A stretch of 32,681 nucleotides of DNA from assembly GCA_023138735.1 (NCBI GenBank), contig JAGLOY010000006.1:1-32681 (forward strand). Reading direction: 5' to 3'. Under the pieces are notes generated by a model. That model was not told where the DNA came from and made no database searches. It saw only the letters and a list, made by a program, of their open reading frames with translations. The position numbers were made by a program, and so were the translations under genes. The first letter of the stretch is position 1; every line of letters starts with the position of its first letter. Shown piece by piece: positions 16,798 to 24,883 of this stretch. This DNA comes from Candidatus Aegiribacteria sp. GTDB taxonomy: Bacteria; Fermentibacterota; Fermentibacteria; Fermentibacterales; JCC-6.

Positions 16798-17691
16798 ATG
16801 ATATTCCTTCTGGTTCTAATAGGATTTCCATGGCCTGTGGAAGGCACAGAGAATTTCTATGCCAGCGAGATAATCCCGTTCGGTGAGGGTGTGGTGGCAA
16901 TAGGTCAGGCGGGGAGCAGGCTCCTGGTGTTGGATCGTAACTTGCAGTCGGTTCTGGACCTTACATCGGAGGAGTTACAGATCGACTGGTTCAGAGCAAT
17001 CGCAGCAGATCCGTTACGGGGGGACCTGTGGGTACTTGCTGAGGATCTGGGGCCTTTCCTGTTCCGTTTCGACCGCGAGACCCTCCAGGATATTGACGGG
17101 TACCGGATAGATGACATAAGCAATCCAGTGGTGGATGGAGTTGGCCGTCTCTGGTACTCCTCGGAGGGAACTCTGTTCAGGGACTTCAACGATCTCTGCC
17201 TGCCTGTGAGTACTACCCAGCTGGCAGTGAGTGCCGACGGAGGGCGAGTGGCCTGGGTGGATGGAGAGGACAGAGTCTGGAGCGCACAGGTATCGAACTT
17301 CGAACCTGAACTCGTTGAGGAGAAGCGCTCCATGGCTCCATTCTACCTGCCTACCACTCCCATCCTTGTTGTTCCCCTTGTTAGTGGTGGTTTCACCATG
17401 CATCTACCGGATGGATCGGTGACAGAGATCGAGGAGGGGCTGCAGCCCTTCTGGTGCCCTGTTCCCGAAGGAGTGGTTTACTGCATCTCCAAGGACGACG
17501 GACACCAGATAACCGAATCGGACCTCTATGTTGCTACACCTGACGGACAGATCTTCAGGATTACCGAAACACCAGAGTCCCTGGAGATGAATCCATCTGT
17601 TTTTGACGAGGGTGTCATAGCAGTGGACGACTGCAACGGGTACATGATTGTGGTTCCTGACGACTGCCTGTTTGATCTATCGAAGTACTGA
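16798..17691 (+). CDS. Exported beta-propeller-like protein, unknown function
   Basis: This 297-residue protein starts with a hydrophobic stretch (MIFLLVLIGFPWPVEG) that probably serves as a signal peptide. The rest has repeated short strands of the ...G.LWVLAED...L.RFDRETL..., ...DGGRVAWVDGEDRVWSA... and ...DLYVATPDGQIFRIT... kind, as in TolB-like or quinoprotein-like beta-propellers. No catalytic motif is visible. AAAGGA (16785-16790) is eight bases from ATG 16798. The signal peptide oddly lacks a positive charge. An overlapping ATG at 16781 in another frame encodes MKGLLL and stops within the start codon region, so a frameshift or error may have removed a normal N terminus. A 5S-derived fragment lies downstream. 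Confidence 0.72.
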   Translation: MIFLLVLIGFPWPVEGTENFYASEIIPFGEGVVAIGQAGSRLLVLDRNLQSVLDLTSEELQIDWFRAIAADPLRGDLWVLAEDLGPFLFRFDRETLQDIDGYRIDDISNPVVDGVGRLWYSSEGTLFRDFNDLCLPVSTTQLAVSADGGRVAWVDGEDRVWSAQVSNFEPELVEEKRSMAPFYLPTTPILVVPLVSGGFTMHLPDGSVTEIEEGLQPFWCPVPEGVVYCISKDDGHQITESDLYVATPDGQIFRITETPESLEMNPSVFDEGVIAVDDCNGYMIVVPDDCLFDLSKY

Positions 17692-17728
17692 GTTAACAGT
17701 TGTACAAACTATATAACATGTAATCTGA

Positions 17729-17806
17729 TCCGAACACGGAAGTTAAGCCCTCCTGCGCCGATGGTACTAGTCGGTTCTCCAACCCTCCCGGGAGTTTTTT
17801 CTGTTC
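17729..17806 (+). repeat. Internally deleted third copy of 5S rRNA core joined to rrn terminator
   Basis: Bases 17729-17771 match 5S rRNA positions 201-243 with one mismatch. The sequence then jumps by about 59 bases to the loop and 3' arm of the rrn terminator (equivalent to 303 onward), ending TTTTTTCTGTTC. The 5' arm of the terminator stem is lost; a short CTCCCGGGAG palindrome followed by six T remains. It lies between convergent genes, in rrn orientation. Confidence 0.85.
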
Positions 17807-17818
17807 GACCCTGACGGG

Positions 17819-18538
17819 CTAGTTTCCTGTGTATGTCAGGTTCTCGTTTGTTACTACATCCTCGCCGTAATCGACCAGTACACCGTGCCAGTCGTTGCCG
17901 CTGGGTGTATAAACACAGAGAAATGATGAGACAGCCATAACGAGATAGTCGTCGATAATAACGGCAACTCCCATATAATTTGAATCCGGTTCGTTGTCCG
18001 GGGTGATAGTCTGATCACAGGATAATACCTTGCCGAACGCTTCAAAATGCAGATAGCCGACGTAGCCGCTGCCATCAGGATTATCTCCATCCAGGGTGTA
18101 AGTTCCAGGATTATCCAGGCTCATAAGCACTGGAAGCTCAGGCAGTTCGTTACCCTCTTCAGTTGTGCCATAGATTCTAAGGAGCTTATCATATGCATAA
18201 TCAACCCAGTAACCGTTCAGAGCTCCATCTCCAACAATAAAAATGTCGAGGATCGGAGGATCACCGGCTTCACAGATGGCCAGGTAATTATCACCAAAGC
18301 ATACAGCTGTGTTCGTGTAGGTAGAGCCGTCCTCGTCACCGTAGTCCCAGAGGGCTTTATAGAATCCACTCTCGCTCCTGGTCAGGGTGAGAGTGCAGTT
18401 CAGATCAGAGTCGGTGTACTCAACGGTCATATTGTAGGTTCCACTGGGATCAAGTTCGGTATTCAGCGGGTTCTCTCCGCATGAGACTGCCAAAGGGATG
18501 ATCAGAATAACTGATGTGAGAAGAACTATTCGTATCAT
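17819..18538 (-). CDS. Lipoprotein with two tandem similar domains, unknown function
   Basis: This 239-residue protein has a lipoprotein signal peptide: MIRIVLLTSVILIIPLAVSC, lipobox LAVSC with Cys20 as the lipidated residue. The mature part appears to consist of two related halves of ~95 residues, each starting GTY and holding a ...C...AV...D(N)YL... block, an ...L.G..VDY... block and a final TYTG-like end. I do not recognise the family; it may form two small beta-barrels or lipocalin-like folds. AAAGGAAAT before ATG 18538 supports the start. It is divergent from the roadblock gene and convergent with the propeller-like gene. Confidence 0.82.
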   Translation of the reverse strand: MIRIVLLTSVILIIPLAVSCGENPLNTELDPSGTYNMTVEYTDSDLNCTLTLTRSESGFYKALWDYGDEDGSTYTNTAVCFGDNYLAICEAGDPPILDIFIVGDGALNGYWVDYAYDKLLRIYGTTEEGNELPELPVLMSLDNPGTYTLDGDNPDGSGYVGYLHFEAFGKVLSCDQTITPDNEPDSNYMGVAVIIDDYLVMAVSSFLCVYTPSGNDWHGVLVDYGEDVVTNENLTYTGN

Positions 18539-18675
18539 GTTATTTCCTTTCGGATGGTCTGAACTTTACGAATTACTATGTCTGCGCTGGACGCGGCAGC
18601 ATACCTGTCTTAAGTTTACATTTGATTGACTATACTTCAGACTCCGTGTAAAGGAAATAAAGAAGGGGGTTCACA

Positions 18676-19077
18676 ATGAGATTACGGAGAGATCGCCGCA
18701 AGGATCGTTCAGAGATACCCATGGATGCTGTGAAAAAACAGCTCGAACAGATTGCCCGTGAAGGAGGCTTCAAGGCGGCTATATTGACCACTGAGGATGG
18801 TTTTGCTGTGGTCGACATAGAATCAAATCTGGATTCTAATTCACTTGCCGCTTTGGCTGGTTTCGTTTGGACAATGAACATGAACGTCCTCGATTTAACA
18901 GGACTTGAGACAATAGATCAATTAACTATGAGCGGGTCATCAGGTGATTCCGTCATCTGCCAATCATTTGAAGTACTGGACCAGCCTGTTGTCCTGATTG
19001 TTATTGCCAGTGTAGGGTCAGAGCATCGACATCTTACCGATCGCGCGGTTGAGGGAATTAAACGTATCCTTGATTAG
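18676..19077 (+). CDS. Roadblock/LC7 domain protein (MglB-like)
   Basis: This 133-residue protein is a single roadblock/LC7 domain. It has an amphipathic start (DAVKKQLEQIAREGGFKAAIL), the TTEDGFAVVDIES hairpin and a C-terminal helix (HLTDRAVEGIKRIL). In bacteria such proteins typically act as regulators or scaffolds for small Ras-like GTPases such as MglA, or in signalling complexes. The basic first ~15 residues (MRLRRDRRKDR) are unusual. GAAGGGGGT precedes ATG 18676. No GTPase gene is nearby; instead a cyclase-like gene follows after 37 bases, so the two probably work together. Confidence 0.78.
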   Translation: MRLRRDRRKDRSEIPMDAVKKQLEQIAREGGFKAAILTTEDGFAVVDIESNLDSNSLAALAGFVWTMNMNVLDLTGLETIDQLTMSGSSGDSVICQSFEVLDQPVVLIVIASVGSEHRHLTDRAVEGIKRILD

Positions 19078-19114
19078 ATAATAACAGATTGGGGAAGTCT
19101 GAACTGAGTGGTAG

Positions 19115-19729
19115 ATGGTTATGACTGAAGAAGAAGGACTGTTCGACAGCATTCGGTGTTTTTCAGGACAGATATCCGAACGCAGCCGGTTTGAAGCCGA
19201 TGTTTGGGGAACATTCGGAAGCAGGTGCGCAATGCTCGTTCTCGATTCTTCCGGTTTTACCCAGAGTACACAGGAGTCCGGTATCCTCAATTATCTGACA
19301 TGCATTGTCAGGCTCAGGGATATGATGAAGACAATCCTGACAAGGTTCGGGTGTATTTCCTGGAGGGCTGCAACAGATAATGTATTCGCTGAATTTAAAA
19401 CTGCTGACGGCGCCCTTGCAGCAGCTCTCGAGATACAGAGATCGGTTAGTGCGGCAAACATCCAGATTCAAAACTCGGAGAAATTTGGGGTCTGCATAGG
19501 AATCGGGTTCGGTGATGTTCTACGCTCACTCTCCGAAGGAGTATTCGGTAACGAGATGAATCTTGCGTCGAAACTGGGAGAAGATCTGGCCGGAAACGGT
19601 GAAATATTGCTTACAGAGTCCGCATATCAAGAAATCTCAGATGAAAATAGAAGAGATATCATCTCGAGAAAAACGAATATTTCCGGCATTGAACTTTCTT
19701 ACTATATCATCCTCGGCGAGGGGACCTGA
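19115..19729 (+). CDS. Class III nucleotidyl cyclase-like protein, partly degenerate
   Basis: This 204-residue protein carries little beyond a class III adenylate/guanylate cyclase homology domain. Both metal-binding aspartates seem present (MLVLDSSGFT and AATDNVFAEF). The GEV-like strand is CIGIGFGDVL, and VFGNEMNLASKL keeps the transition-state Asn but has Lys where the usual Arg stands. The base-selecting Lys of the K-T-x-G-D motif also appears replaced (WRAATD). It may thus be a weak, altered or dead cyclase that binds nucleotides for regulation. ATG 19115 is used; ATG 19121 is equally possible. It follows the roadblock gene by 37 bases and precedes a GH5 gene by 42, so all three may form one operon. 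Confidence 0.78.
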   Translation: MVMTEEEGLFDSIRCFSGQISERSRFEADVWGTFGSRCAMLVLDSSGFTQSTQESGILNYLTCIVRLRDMMKTILTRFGCISWRAATDNVFAEFKTADGALAAALEIQRSVSAANIQIQNSEKFGVCIGIGFGDVLRSLSEGVFGNEMNLASKLGEDLAGNGEILLTESAYQEISDENRRDIISRKTNISGIELSYYIILGEGT

Positions 19730-19771
19730 TTCAATCCCCCGGAACGTTGATGAGCTGAGTAATCAGTTGAA

Positions 19772-21337
19772 ATGGGGTTTTCAATGCATTTGCTGCCGCT
19801 GCTGACACTGTGCATGCTTGTACAGATCGACGCCGACATCCCCACCCCTCCTGCAAAGCTAATTGTCTGCGGAAGCAGCATCGTGAATGAAGAGGGAAAC
19901 GAGGTAATGCTCCGCGGCATGAACATGGACTGTTACTATTACCTGTATGACAGCGATCCCGAAGCTCCATTCGATTACGCTTCCGAGGAGGACATAGAGT
20001 ATCTGGCCGGGATCGGCTGCAATTCATTGCGTCTCTGCCTGAACTGGAAGATGTTCGAGACTGATGCTGGATTCCGCCTGATTGATGACTACCTGTCATG
20101 GTGTGAGCCATTGGGGATTTACATCATCCTGGATATGCACATTGTTCCCCCGGGGAGTCGCGCCAGCGACAGGGGGATATGGAGTTCCGCTGATGCCCGA
20201 GATCAGCTCTGCGAACTCTGGCGGTCGATCGCCCTTCGGTATGCCGACCTGGCATGTATTGCTGGGTACGACCTTTTCAACGAGCCCTCTCCTCCCGAAG
20301 CGCAGCAGTGGTGGGACCTGTCCCACTGTATCGCGGGAGCTATCAGAGAGGTAGACTCAAATCATATACTCTTCATCGAATCCTCCTCCTGGAATGGGGC
20401 TGGCTTACGGTTGATTGACGACCCAAACGTGGTCTACTCATTCCATAGTTACGAGCCTTTTGTCGTTTCCCATGCCACTGCTTCCTGGCCCGGGGATTCA
20501 CCTGTACCCGACGCGTATTCCTATCCTGGAGCTGTGCTTACAGGGATGCAATGGGTGGGCTGGTCGTCCGGTGTCACCAGGCTTAACAGGTCGACATCCG
20601 ACTGGATATATTGGGAAAGCGGGGTCATAACTGTTCCCCGCGGGGTTGAATGGGTCTCCATAAAGGTACAAGCTTCGGGGGATGTGGGATCCGTCCTTTT
20701 CGACGGACTGCAACTCCTTCAAAACGGGACGGAGCAGGAAGTTGTTAACCGGGACATTGAGGAGATTTCCTACAGGCGCCCGGGTCAGCCCTCCAGCTGG
20801 TATTTCTATCGCGACTCTGGTGACTTCGAAGGTACATTCAGCGACGATTCATTCACTGGCACAGGAAGCCTTGGGATCACTGGTTCGGGTGGTTCGGGGA
20901 GCTGGATACAGACCAGATCGTTTTACACAGGACCACTCTTCCAGGTTAAGCCGGGAGATGCCCTTGAGGTAAGCGGGATGATAAAAGCTCCTGAGAATAT
21001 GGGAGAGATAATGCTGGGGCTGGATTATCTCAGAGGAAATTATGAGAATTACGATCTTAACCGCCTCAGGGATGGCATCCAGGACATTATTGACTGGGCC
21101 CGCAGCTCCAACGTCCCACTGTACATCGGTGAGTTCGGTGCTCTGCCTGGATCGGATCCGCAAAGTCGATACAATTTCGTAACCGATTGGTTGAGGGTGA
21201 TGAATGACGAGGGGCTGCACTGGGCTTTCTGGACCTATCGCAACCCGGATGAACAGGCTTTCGGGCTCTGGTATCATCACAGCGTCCTGGACTCACGTCT
21301 CGCGGATATACTCTCTGCTGCTTATGGAGTATACTAA
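19772..21337 (+). CDS. Secreted GH5-like glycoside hydrolase with inserted beta-sandwich
   Basis: This 521-residue protein has a signal peptide at ~1-22. The catalytic TIM barrel matches glycoside hydrolase family 5: LRGMN near residue 48, LRLCLNWKMFE, IILDMH, acid/base Glu171 in YDLFNEP, HSYEP, and nucleophile Glu454 in LYIGEFG. About 283 residues separate the two glutamates, far more than the usual ~100-150. Residues ~255-420 look like an inserted carbohydrate-binding beta-sandwich (GSLGITGSGGSGSWIQT, FQVKPGDALEVSGMIKAP). The likely role is beta-glycan hydrolysis outside the cell. No clear SD precedes ATG 19772; ATG 19784 after GGGG is an alternative. It has no sorting domain. Confidence 0.87.
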   Translation: MGFSMHLLPLLTLCMLVQIDADIPTPPAKLIVCGSSIVNEEGNEVMLRGMNMDCYYYLYDSDPEAPFDYASEEDIEYLAGIGCNSLRLCLNWKMFETDAGFRLIDDYLSWCEPLGIYIILDMHIVPPGSRASDRGIWSSADARDQLCELWRSIALRYADLACIAGYDLFNEPSPPEAQQWWDLSHCIAGAIREVDSNHILFIESSSWNGAGLRLIDDPNVVYSFHSYEPFVVSHATASWPGDSPVPDAYSYPGAVLTGMQWVGWSSGVTRLNRSTSDWIYWESGVITVPRGVEWVSIKVQASGDVGSVLFDGLQLLQNGTEQEVVNRDIEEISYRRPGQPSSWYFYRDSGDFEGTFSDDSFTGTGSLGITGSGGSGSWIQTRSFYTGPLFQVKPGDALEVSGMIKAPENMGEIMLGLDYLRGNYENYDLNRLRDGIQDIIDWARSSNVPLYIGEFGALPGSDPQSRYNFVTDWLRVMNDEGLHWAFWTYRNPDEQAFGLWYHHSVLDSRLADILSAAYGVY

Positions 21338-21401
21338 TCATTCTGGGGTAATCTTTAGAACCGCACTTTTTCGGCAGCAGTACCTGCAGAGGAGGGTTCA
21401 T

Positions 21402-22910
21402 ATGCCTAGATATGGGTGTTTTGAACTAAGAACCACATGCAGCAGCTGTGGGTCACCACTTCCAATAAACGGCCCATATACACGGTTTTCCTGTACATCC
21501 TGTTTTGAGGATATAGCGATCCCGCAGGATAGAATAGCTGATTTTCTTAACGATTTCGAAGAGGAGTACGAAGGCTTTACAAAGGGCCAGGGCAGTGGTG
21601 GAACACTCATGTGCGGAAGCGGTACTTTCAAATACAGCCACTGGAGATTGCCGCCACGCTGTTCATCCTGTGAAACCCCTCTTGAAATTCCCGAAGTTCA
21701 GGGCAATTCAATCATCAAATGCAGTAAATGCTCCGCCGAGTATCATGTCTTTCCAGCACCTGATTGGCTCTTTAAAAAAGTACCCTCGGCCAGGTTCGTC
21801 ATTACTCAGCAGCCGCCTCCGGGAGTGACTGGTGGTGAAGACGTAAAGATCGATGAGGATTCGACAAAACCCATAGTGATGTCCTGCCCCCAGTGCGCGG
21901 GAGCGTTATCCGTTTCAGCGCGAAGCGAGAGGATAATGGAGTGCGGTTACTGCAATTCGGAGGTTTACGTTCCGGATGCCGTCTGGAAAAGGCTGCATCC
22001 AGTAATAAAAACGGAGGAGTGGTTCGTCTGTTTTGAGGGAAAGAACAAGATCCAGCTCCAGGTGGCAAGACGTGCGATTGATTTGAAGGAGGAAAAGGAA
22101 GAGCTGAAGATATGGCAACTGAAGAACGCACCCAAGAGAGCCGGTATGAAGTTCAAGTCTTTCCTCCGCATCTTCGGGATATTCACTGCGATAGTGATTG
22201 TTACGAGTGTAATCCTAGTCTTATCAGGAAAGAATGAAAAGGACATTTCCAATCTGTATACCCAGTACGGTCCATATCTTGTAATACCAGTGTCGATTCT
22301 GATCCCTCTTTGGTTCGTCTTTAAGAGCACGTTCTCATCGCGGACAGGCAAAGGCAAAGAGTGCAAACGGGCGTTGGCCCTGCTGGCTGAAAAACACGAC
22401 TGGAAGCATGAATCGGCTGAATACAAAAGCAGTCTGGGTTATATCGATACAAAGTACTGCGGAAGGGATATCGAAATTAACCCCGGTGATGAGTATGCCA
22501 TGGAAGTGGAGATAAACGAATCTCCTTTTTACCTGAAAACAGAACCTCCCGGTTACCCGCACGATGGTGTTCAGAGATTCACTACGGGCGACAGCAGGTT
22601 CGATAACCTCTTTCCTTTCCGTTACGCAACGCCTGAGCTTTCAGAGAGAATAGAGAAATCACCTGAAGAAGCCGCAGTTGTGCTGGCTCCGGTTTACTGG
22701 TTCCTCGACCGCTGGCAGCAGAAACTGGGCAGATTGAAGATTGACTGGTGCGATGCTGCCGTACATCTGATCCCAGGTCATATTGAGCTGATGGATAGCG
22801 GCAACAGATACCTGCTTCCTGAAGACATGGAACCGCTGCTGGAAGATATGATGGTTCTTGCGGCAGGCATCGATGCAATAGCTGCCGGTAGGGAGCCGGA
22901 ACTGCCGTAA
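21402..22910 (+). CDS. Membrane protein with three N-terminal zinc ribbons
   Basis: This 502-residue protein starts with three zinc-ribbon modules, each two CxxC pairs: CSSC/CTSC (Cys13-16 and 31-34), CSSC/CSKC and CPQC/CGYC. Two membrane helices follow at ~254-274 and ~289-309, then a ~190-residue soluble domain without recognisable motif. The N-terminal ribbons probably lie in the cytoplasm. The function is unknown; triple ribbons suggest nucleic-acid or protein binding near the membrane. The open frame extends upstream into the GH5 gene, but GGAGGG (21391-21396) is five bases from ATG 21402 and the first ribbon starts there. No obvious operon partner. Confidence 0.82.
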   Translation: MPRYGCFELRTTCSSCGSPLPINGPYTRFSCTSCFEDIAIPQDRIADFLNDFEEEYEGFTKGQGSGGTLMCGSGTFKYSHWRLPPRCSSCETPLEIPEVQGNSIIKCSKCSAEYHVFPAPDWLFKKVPSARFVITQQPPPGVTGGEDVKIDEDSTKPIVMSCPQCAGALSVSARSERIMECGYCNSEVYVPDAVWKRLHPVIKTEEWFVCFEGKNKIQLQVARRAIDLKEEKEELKIWQLKNAPKRAGMKFKSFLRIFGIFTAIVIVTSVILVLSGKNEKDISNLYTQYGPYLVIPVSILIPLWFVFKSTFSSRTGKGKECKRALALLAEKHDWKHESAEYKSSLGYIDTKYCGRDIEINPGDEYAMEVEINESPFYLKTEPPGYPHDGVQRFTTGDSRFDNLFPFRYATPELSERIEKSPEEAAVVLAPVYWFLDRWQQKLGRLKIDWCDAAVHLIPGHIELMDSGNRYLLPEDMEPLLEDMMVLAAGIDAIAAGREPELP

Positions 22911-23093
22911 TAACCGTTTGAGATAACCTGTTTGCCGGTGTCATCCATTGACGAAATGGTTTCCATATCATAGTTTAATATTGGAAGTGGTATCGATGCT
23001 GAAAAGGCTTCAACTTCGATAAGTACTTACATAGCCCTATAATCAGCGCAATAAACAGGGGTGTAATAATCCCCGAGAACAAAGGAGTAACAA

Positions 23094-23903
23094 ATGAGAA
23101 CTCTATCTGTTTTCATTCTCGCTACGCTGTTGCTGGCAATCCCTGCAATAGCAAGTGAAGCGATGGATGTTGGAGATCTAACTTCCTCAGATGCATCGGG
23201 TTCTGGTTATACCGGGCCCATCTGGGATGGCCCTAAGGCTGTCCTGTGGGATAACGGTCCCTTCATCACCAGTTACGGAACGGGTGTAGGCGGAGCAGAT
23301 GAGTCCATACTGGACCCGAACGACACTGTTAACGGTTTCGGTTGCCAGTGGCTCGCTGATATCAGGCTTGCCGACGACTTCGAAGTCCCGGCAGGATCAA
23401 CATGGGAAATCAATTCCATAACACTTTACGGTTACCAGACAGGTGGCGGGCCACCCTCAACACTCACCGGCACCTATATCGAGATATTTGATGGACCGCC
23501 GGAAACCGGAACATCCGTCTGGGGAGATCTTTTCACTAACGTCATGACTACTACAGCCTGGACGAACGTATACAGAGTCAAACCGGATGTTTCAGGTATC
23601 AGTGCTGATCGTCCCATTATGGCCAATGTGTGTGATTTTGCTAGCCCGATAGTCCTCACTCCGGGAACTTACTACCTATGCTGGCAGCATGACGGAACCG
23701 AGACGTCAGGTCCCTGGAATCAGCCCGTAACGATAAACGGTACGCTTGAAACAGGCGATGCCATGCAGTATTACGATTACCTATGGGATTTCATAATTGA
23801 TGATGGTACCGGCTCACTGAAGGGAATGCCTTTCATAATTGAAGGAACTTCTACAGGTGCTCTCGAGAACGAAACCTGGGCTGCAATAAAGACGATATTC
23901 TAA
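23094..23903 (+). CDS. Secreted protein of unknown function
   Basis: This 269-residue exported protein has a clear signal peptide (MRTLSVFILATLLLAIPAIA, then S-E-A). The mature part is rich in Gly, Thr, Asp and Trp and looks all-beta, with blocks such as LADDFEVPAGSTWEINSITLYGYQ and LTPGTYYLCWQHDG that resemble extracellular jelly-roll modules of secreted proteins in FCB-group bacteria. No catalytic residues or sorting domain are visible. AAAGGAG precedes ATG 23094. A hairpin at 23929-23956 lies just after it. Confidence 0.8.
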   Translation: MRTLSVFILATLLLAIPAIASEAMDVGDLTSSDASGSGYTGPIWDGPKAVLWDNGPFITSYGTGVGGADESILDPNDTVNGFGCQWLADIRLADDFEVPAGSTWEINSITLYGYQTGGGPPSTLTGTYIEIFDGPPETGTSVWGDLFTNVMTTTAWTNVYRVKPDVSGISADRPIMANVCDFASPIVLTPGTYYLCWQHDGTETSGPWNQPVTINGTLETGDAMQYYDYLWDFIIDDGTGSLKGMPFIIEGTSTGALENETWAAIKTIF

Positions 23904-23928
23904 AATAGTTTAGAATGCTTTAAGATTG

Positions 23929-23956
23929 GGGGGTATGGCTGAACTGCCATATCCCC
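23929..23956 (+). terminator. 11-bp hairpin, possible terminator
   Basis: Bases 23929-23939 pair with 23946-23956 (GGGGGTATGGC with GCCATATCCCC, one G-U) around a six-base loop. No T-tract follows, so termination may be weak or factor-assisted. Its position after the secreted-protein gene and before the GTG start at 23983 argues that the upstream in-frame TTG (23926) and ATG (23935) are not the ferredoxin start. Confidence 0.5.
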
Positions 23957-23982
23957 TGATATTCAGAAAGGGAGATATTTCT

Positions 23983-24483
23983 GTGTTTTCAAAGAGCAGA
24001 TGGATCGTCCCAATAATGCTGTTCATAGTTGCCGCTTCCGCCATCGCGATGCTATGGATCTATCAGGTCGATCCGGCTATCTGCAACGGATGCGCGAGAT
24101 GCATCCCGTACTGCACCACAGGCGCCCTCTCCATGGTTGGCTCCAATGCTGTGATCGATCCTGCTCTTTGTAACGGCTGTGGTGATTGTGTGCCACCCTG
24201 TATTCGCGGAGCTATTTACAAGTACTGGTACGTAGGAATTACCGGGGACGAAACCGAGGGGCAGATCTCGTTCGGACCAAACCCCGCAGTGGAATCAGTT
24301 TTCGTAACCGGCGCAGCAGCCGGTGATCCGGTAGAAGTATTCGATCTCACCGGAAGGCTTGTTGCATCCACTGTTGTATCCCCCGACGGAGAAGCGGTAC
24401 TTGAATTGTCGAATCTTGCTTCCGGTAACTACCTTATTCGGGTTGGAATGGATGAATTTCAGGTATTAACCCTCATCAAATAG
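23983..24483 (+). CDS. Exported 2[4Fe-4S] ferredoxin-like protein with C-terminal sorting domain
   Basis: This 166-residue protein combines three parts. Residues ~1-27 are a hydrophobic signal or anchor (SKSRWIVPIMLFIVAASAIA). A dicluster ferredoxin domain at ~32-80 has two full CxxCxxCxxxC motifs, CNGCARCIPYC and CNGCGDCVPPC, able to bind two [4Fe-4S] clusters. The last ~75 residues are a sorting domain (FGPNP, VEVFDLTGRLVAST, GNYLIRV) like those of the M14 and C25 peptidases. A secreted ferredoxin is unexpected because clusters form in the cytoplasm. GTG 23983 is chosen because AAAGGGAGA (23968-23976) precedes it and it starts the signal peptide. It could pass electrons outside the cell or act as an iron-sulphur sensor. 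Confidence 0.82.
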   Translation: MFSKSRWIVPIMLFIVAASAIAMLWIYQVDPAICNGCARCIPYCTTGALSMVGSNAVIDPALCNGCGDCVPPCIRGAIYKYWYVGITGDETEGQISFGPNPAVESVFVTGAAAGDPVEVFDLTGRLVASTVVSPDGEAVLELSNLASGNYLIRVGMDEFQVLTLIK

Positions 24484-24607
24484 CAAGACCGAACTTACTT
24501 TTCTTACCTTTACGCATGCATTATGTTAATTGATGATATATATAAAACGCGACACGCATATTTAGAGATGAAATTCAACGCATAACATTCAAACTGAACA
24601 GGAAATC

Positions 24608-24883
24608 ATGTGCAAGGATAATACATACCTGAGAAATCCTGATGTGGCTCTCAGAGAAGAGGACGAAAGCGGCAGCCTGCTCTTCAATCCCGATACCGGG
24701 GAGGTTCTCGTCATCAATGATACCGCCAGATTCATATGGGAACTTTGCTCTGAAGGCGTCACTATGGATGATATTGTCCATGCATTCGCTGAAAGCTACG
24801 ATGATCTTCCGGAGAACCTGATCGAAGATGTAGATTCATATTTGCTCGTAATGACAAAGGGTGGCTTCATTGGATCGAAGTAA
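24608..24883 (+). CDS. PqqD-like RiPP recognition protein
   Basis: This 91-residue protein has the PqqD fold: NPDVALREEDESGSLLFNPDTGEVLVINDTARFIWELC, then a helical half with YLLVMTKGGFIG. The DTGEVLVINDTA.FIW core is typical of RiPP recognition elements, which bind the leader of a precursor peptide and hand it to a modifying enzyme. It overlaps the first radical SAM gene by about 14-23 bases, so the two are translationally coupled, and it opens the peptide-modification operon. It may correspond to ScmD of the SynChlorMet cassette; this rests on memory of that family and needs a profile search. Confidence 0.88.
   Translation: MCKDNTYLRNPDVALREEDESGSLLFNPDTGEVLVINDTARFIWELCSEGVTMDDIVHAFAESYDDLPENLIEDVDSYLLVMTKGGFIGSK

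Noticed and set aside
21204-21401. Upstream extension of the zinc-ribbon protein frame into the GH5 gene
   Set aside because: It would overlap the GH5 gene by 134 bases, while a strong SD and the first zinc ribbon support ATG 21402.
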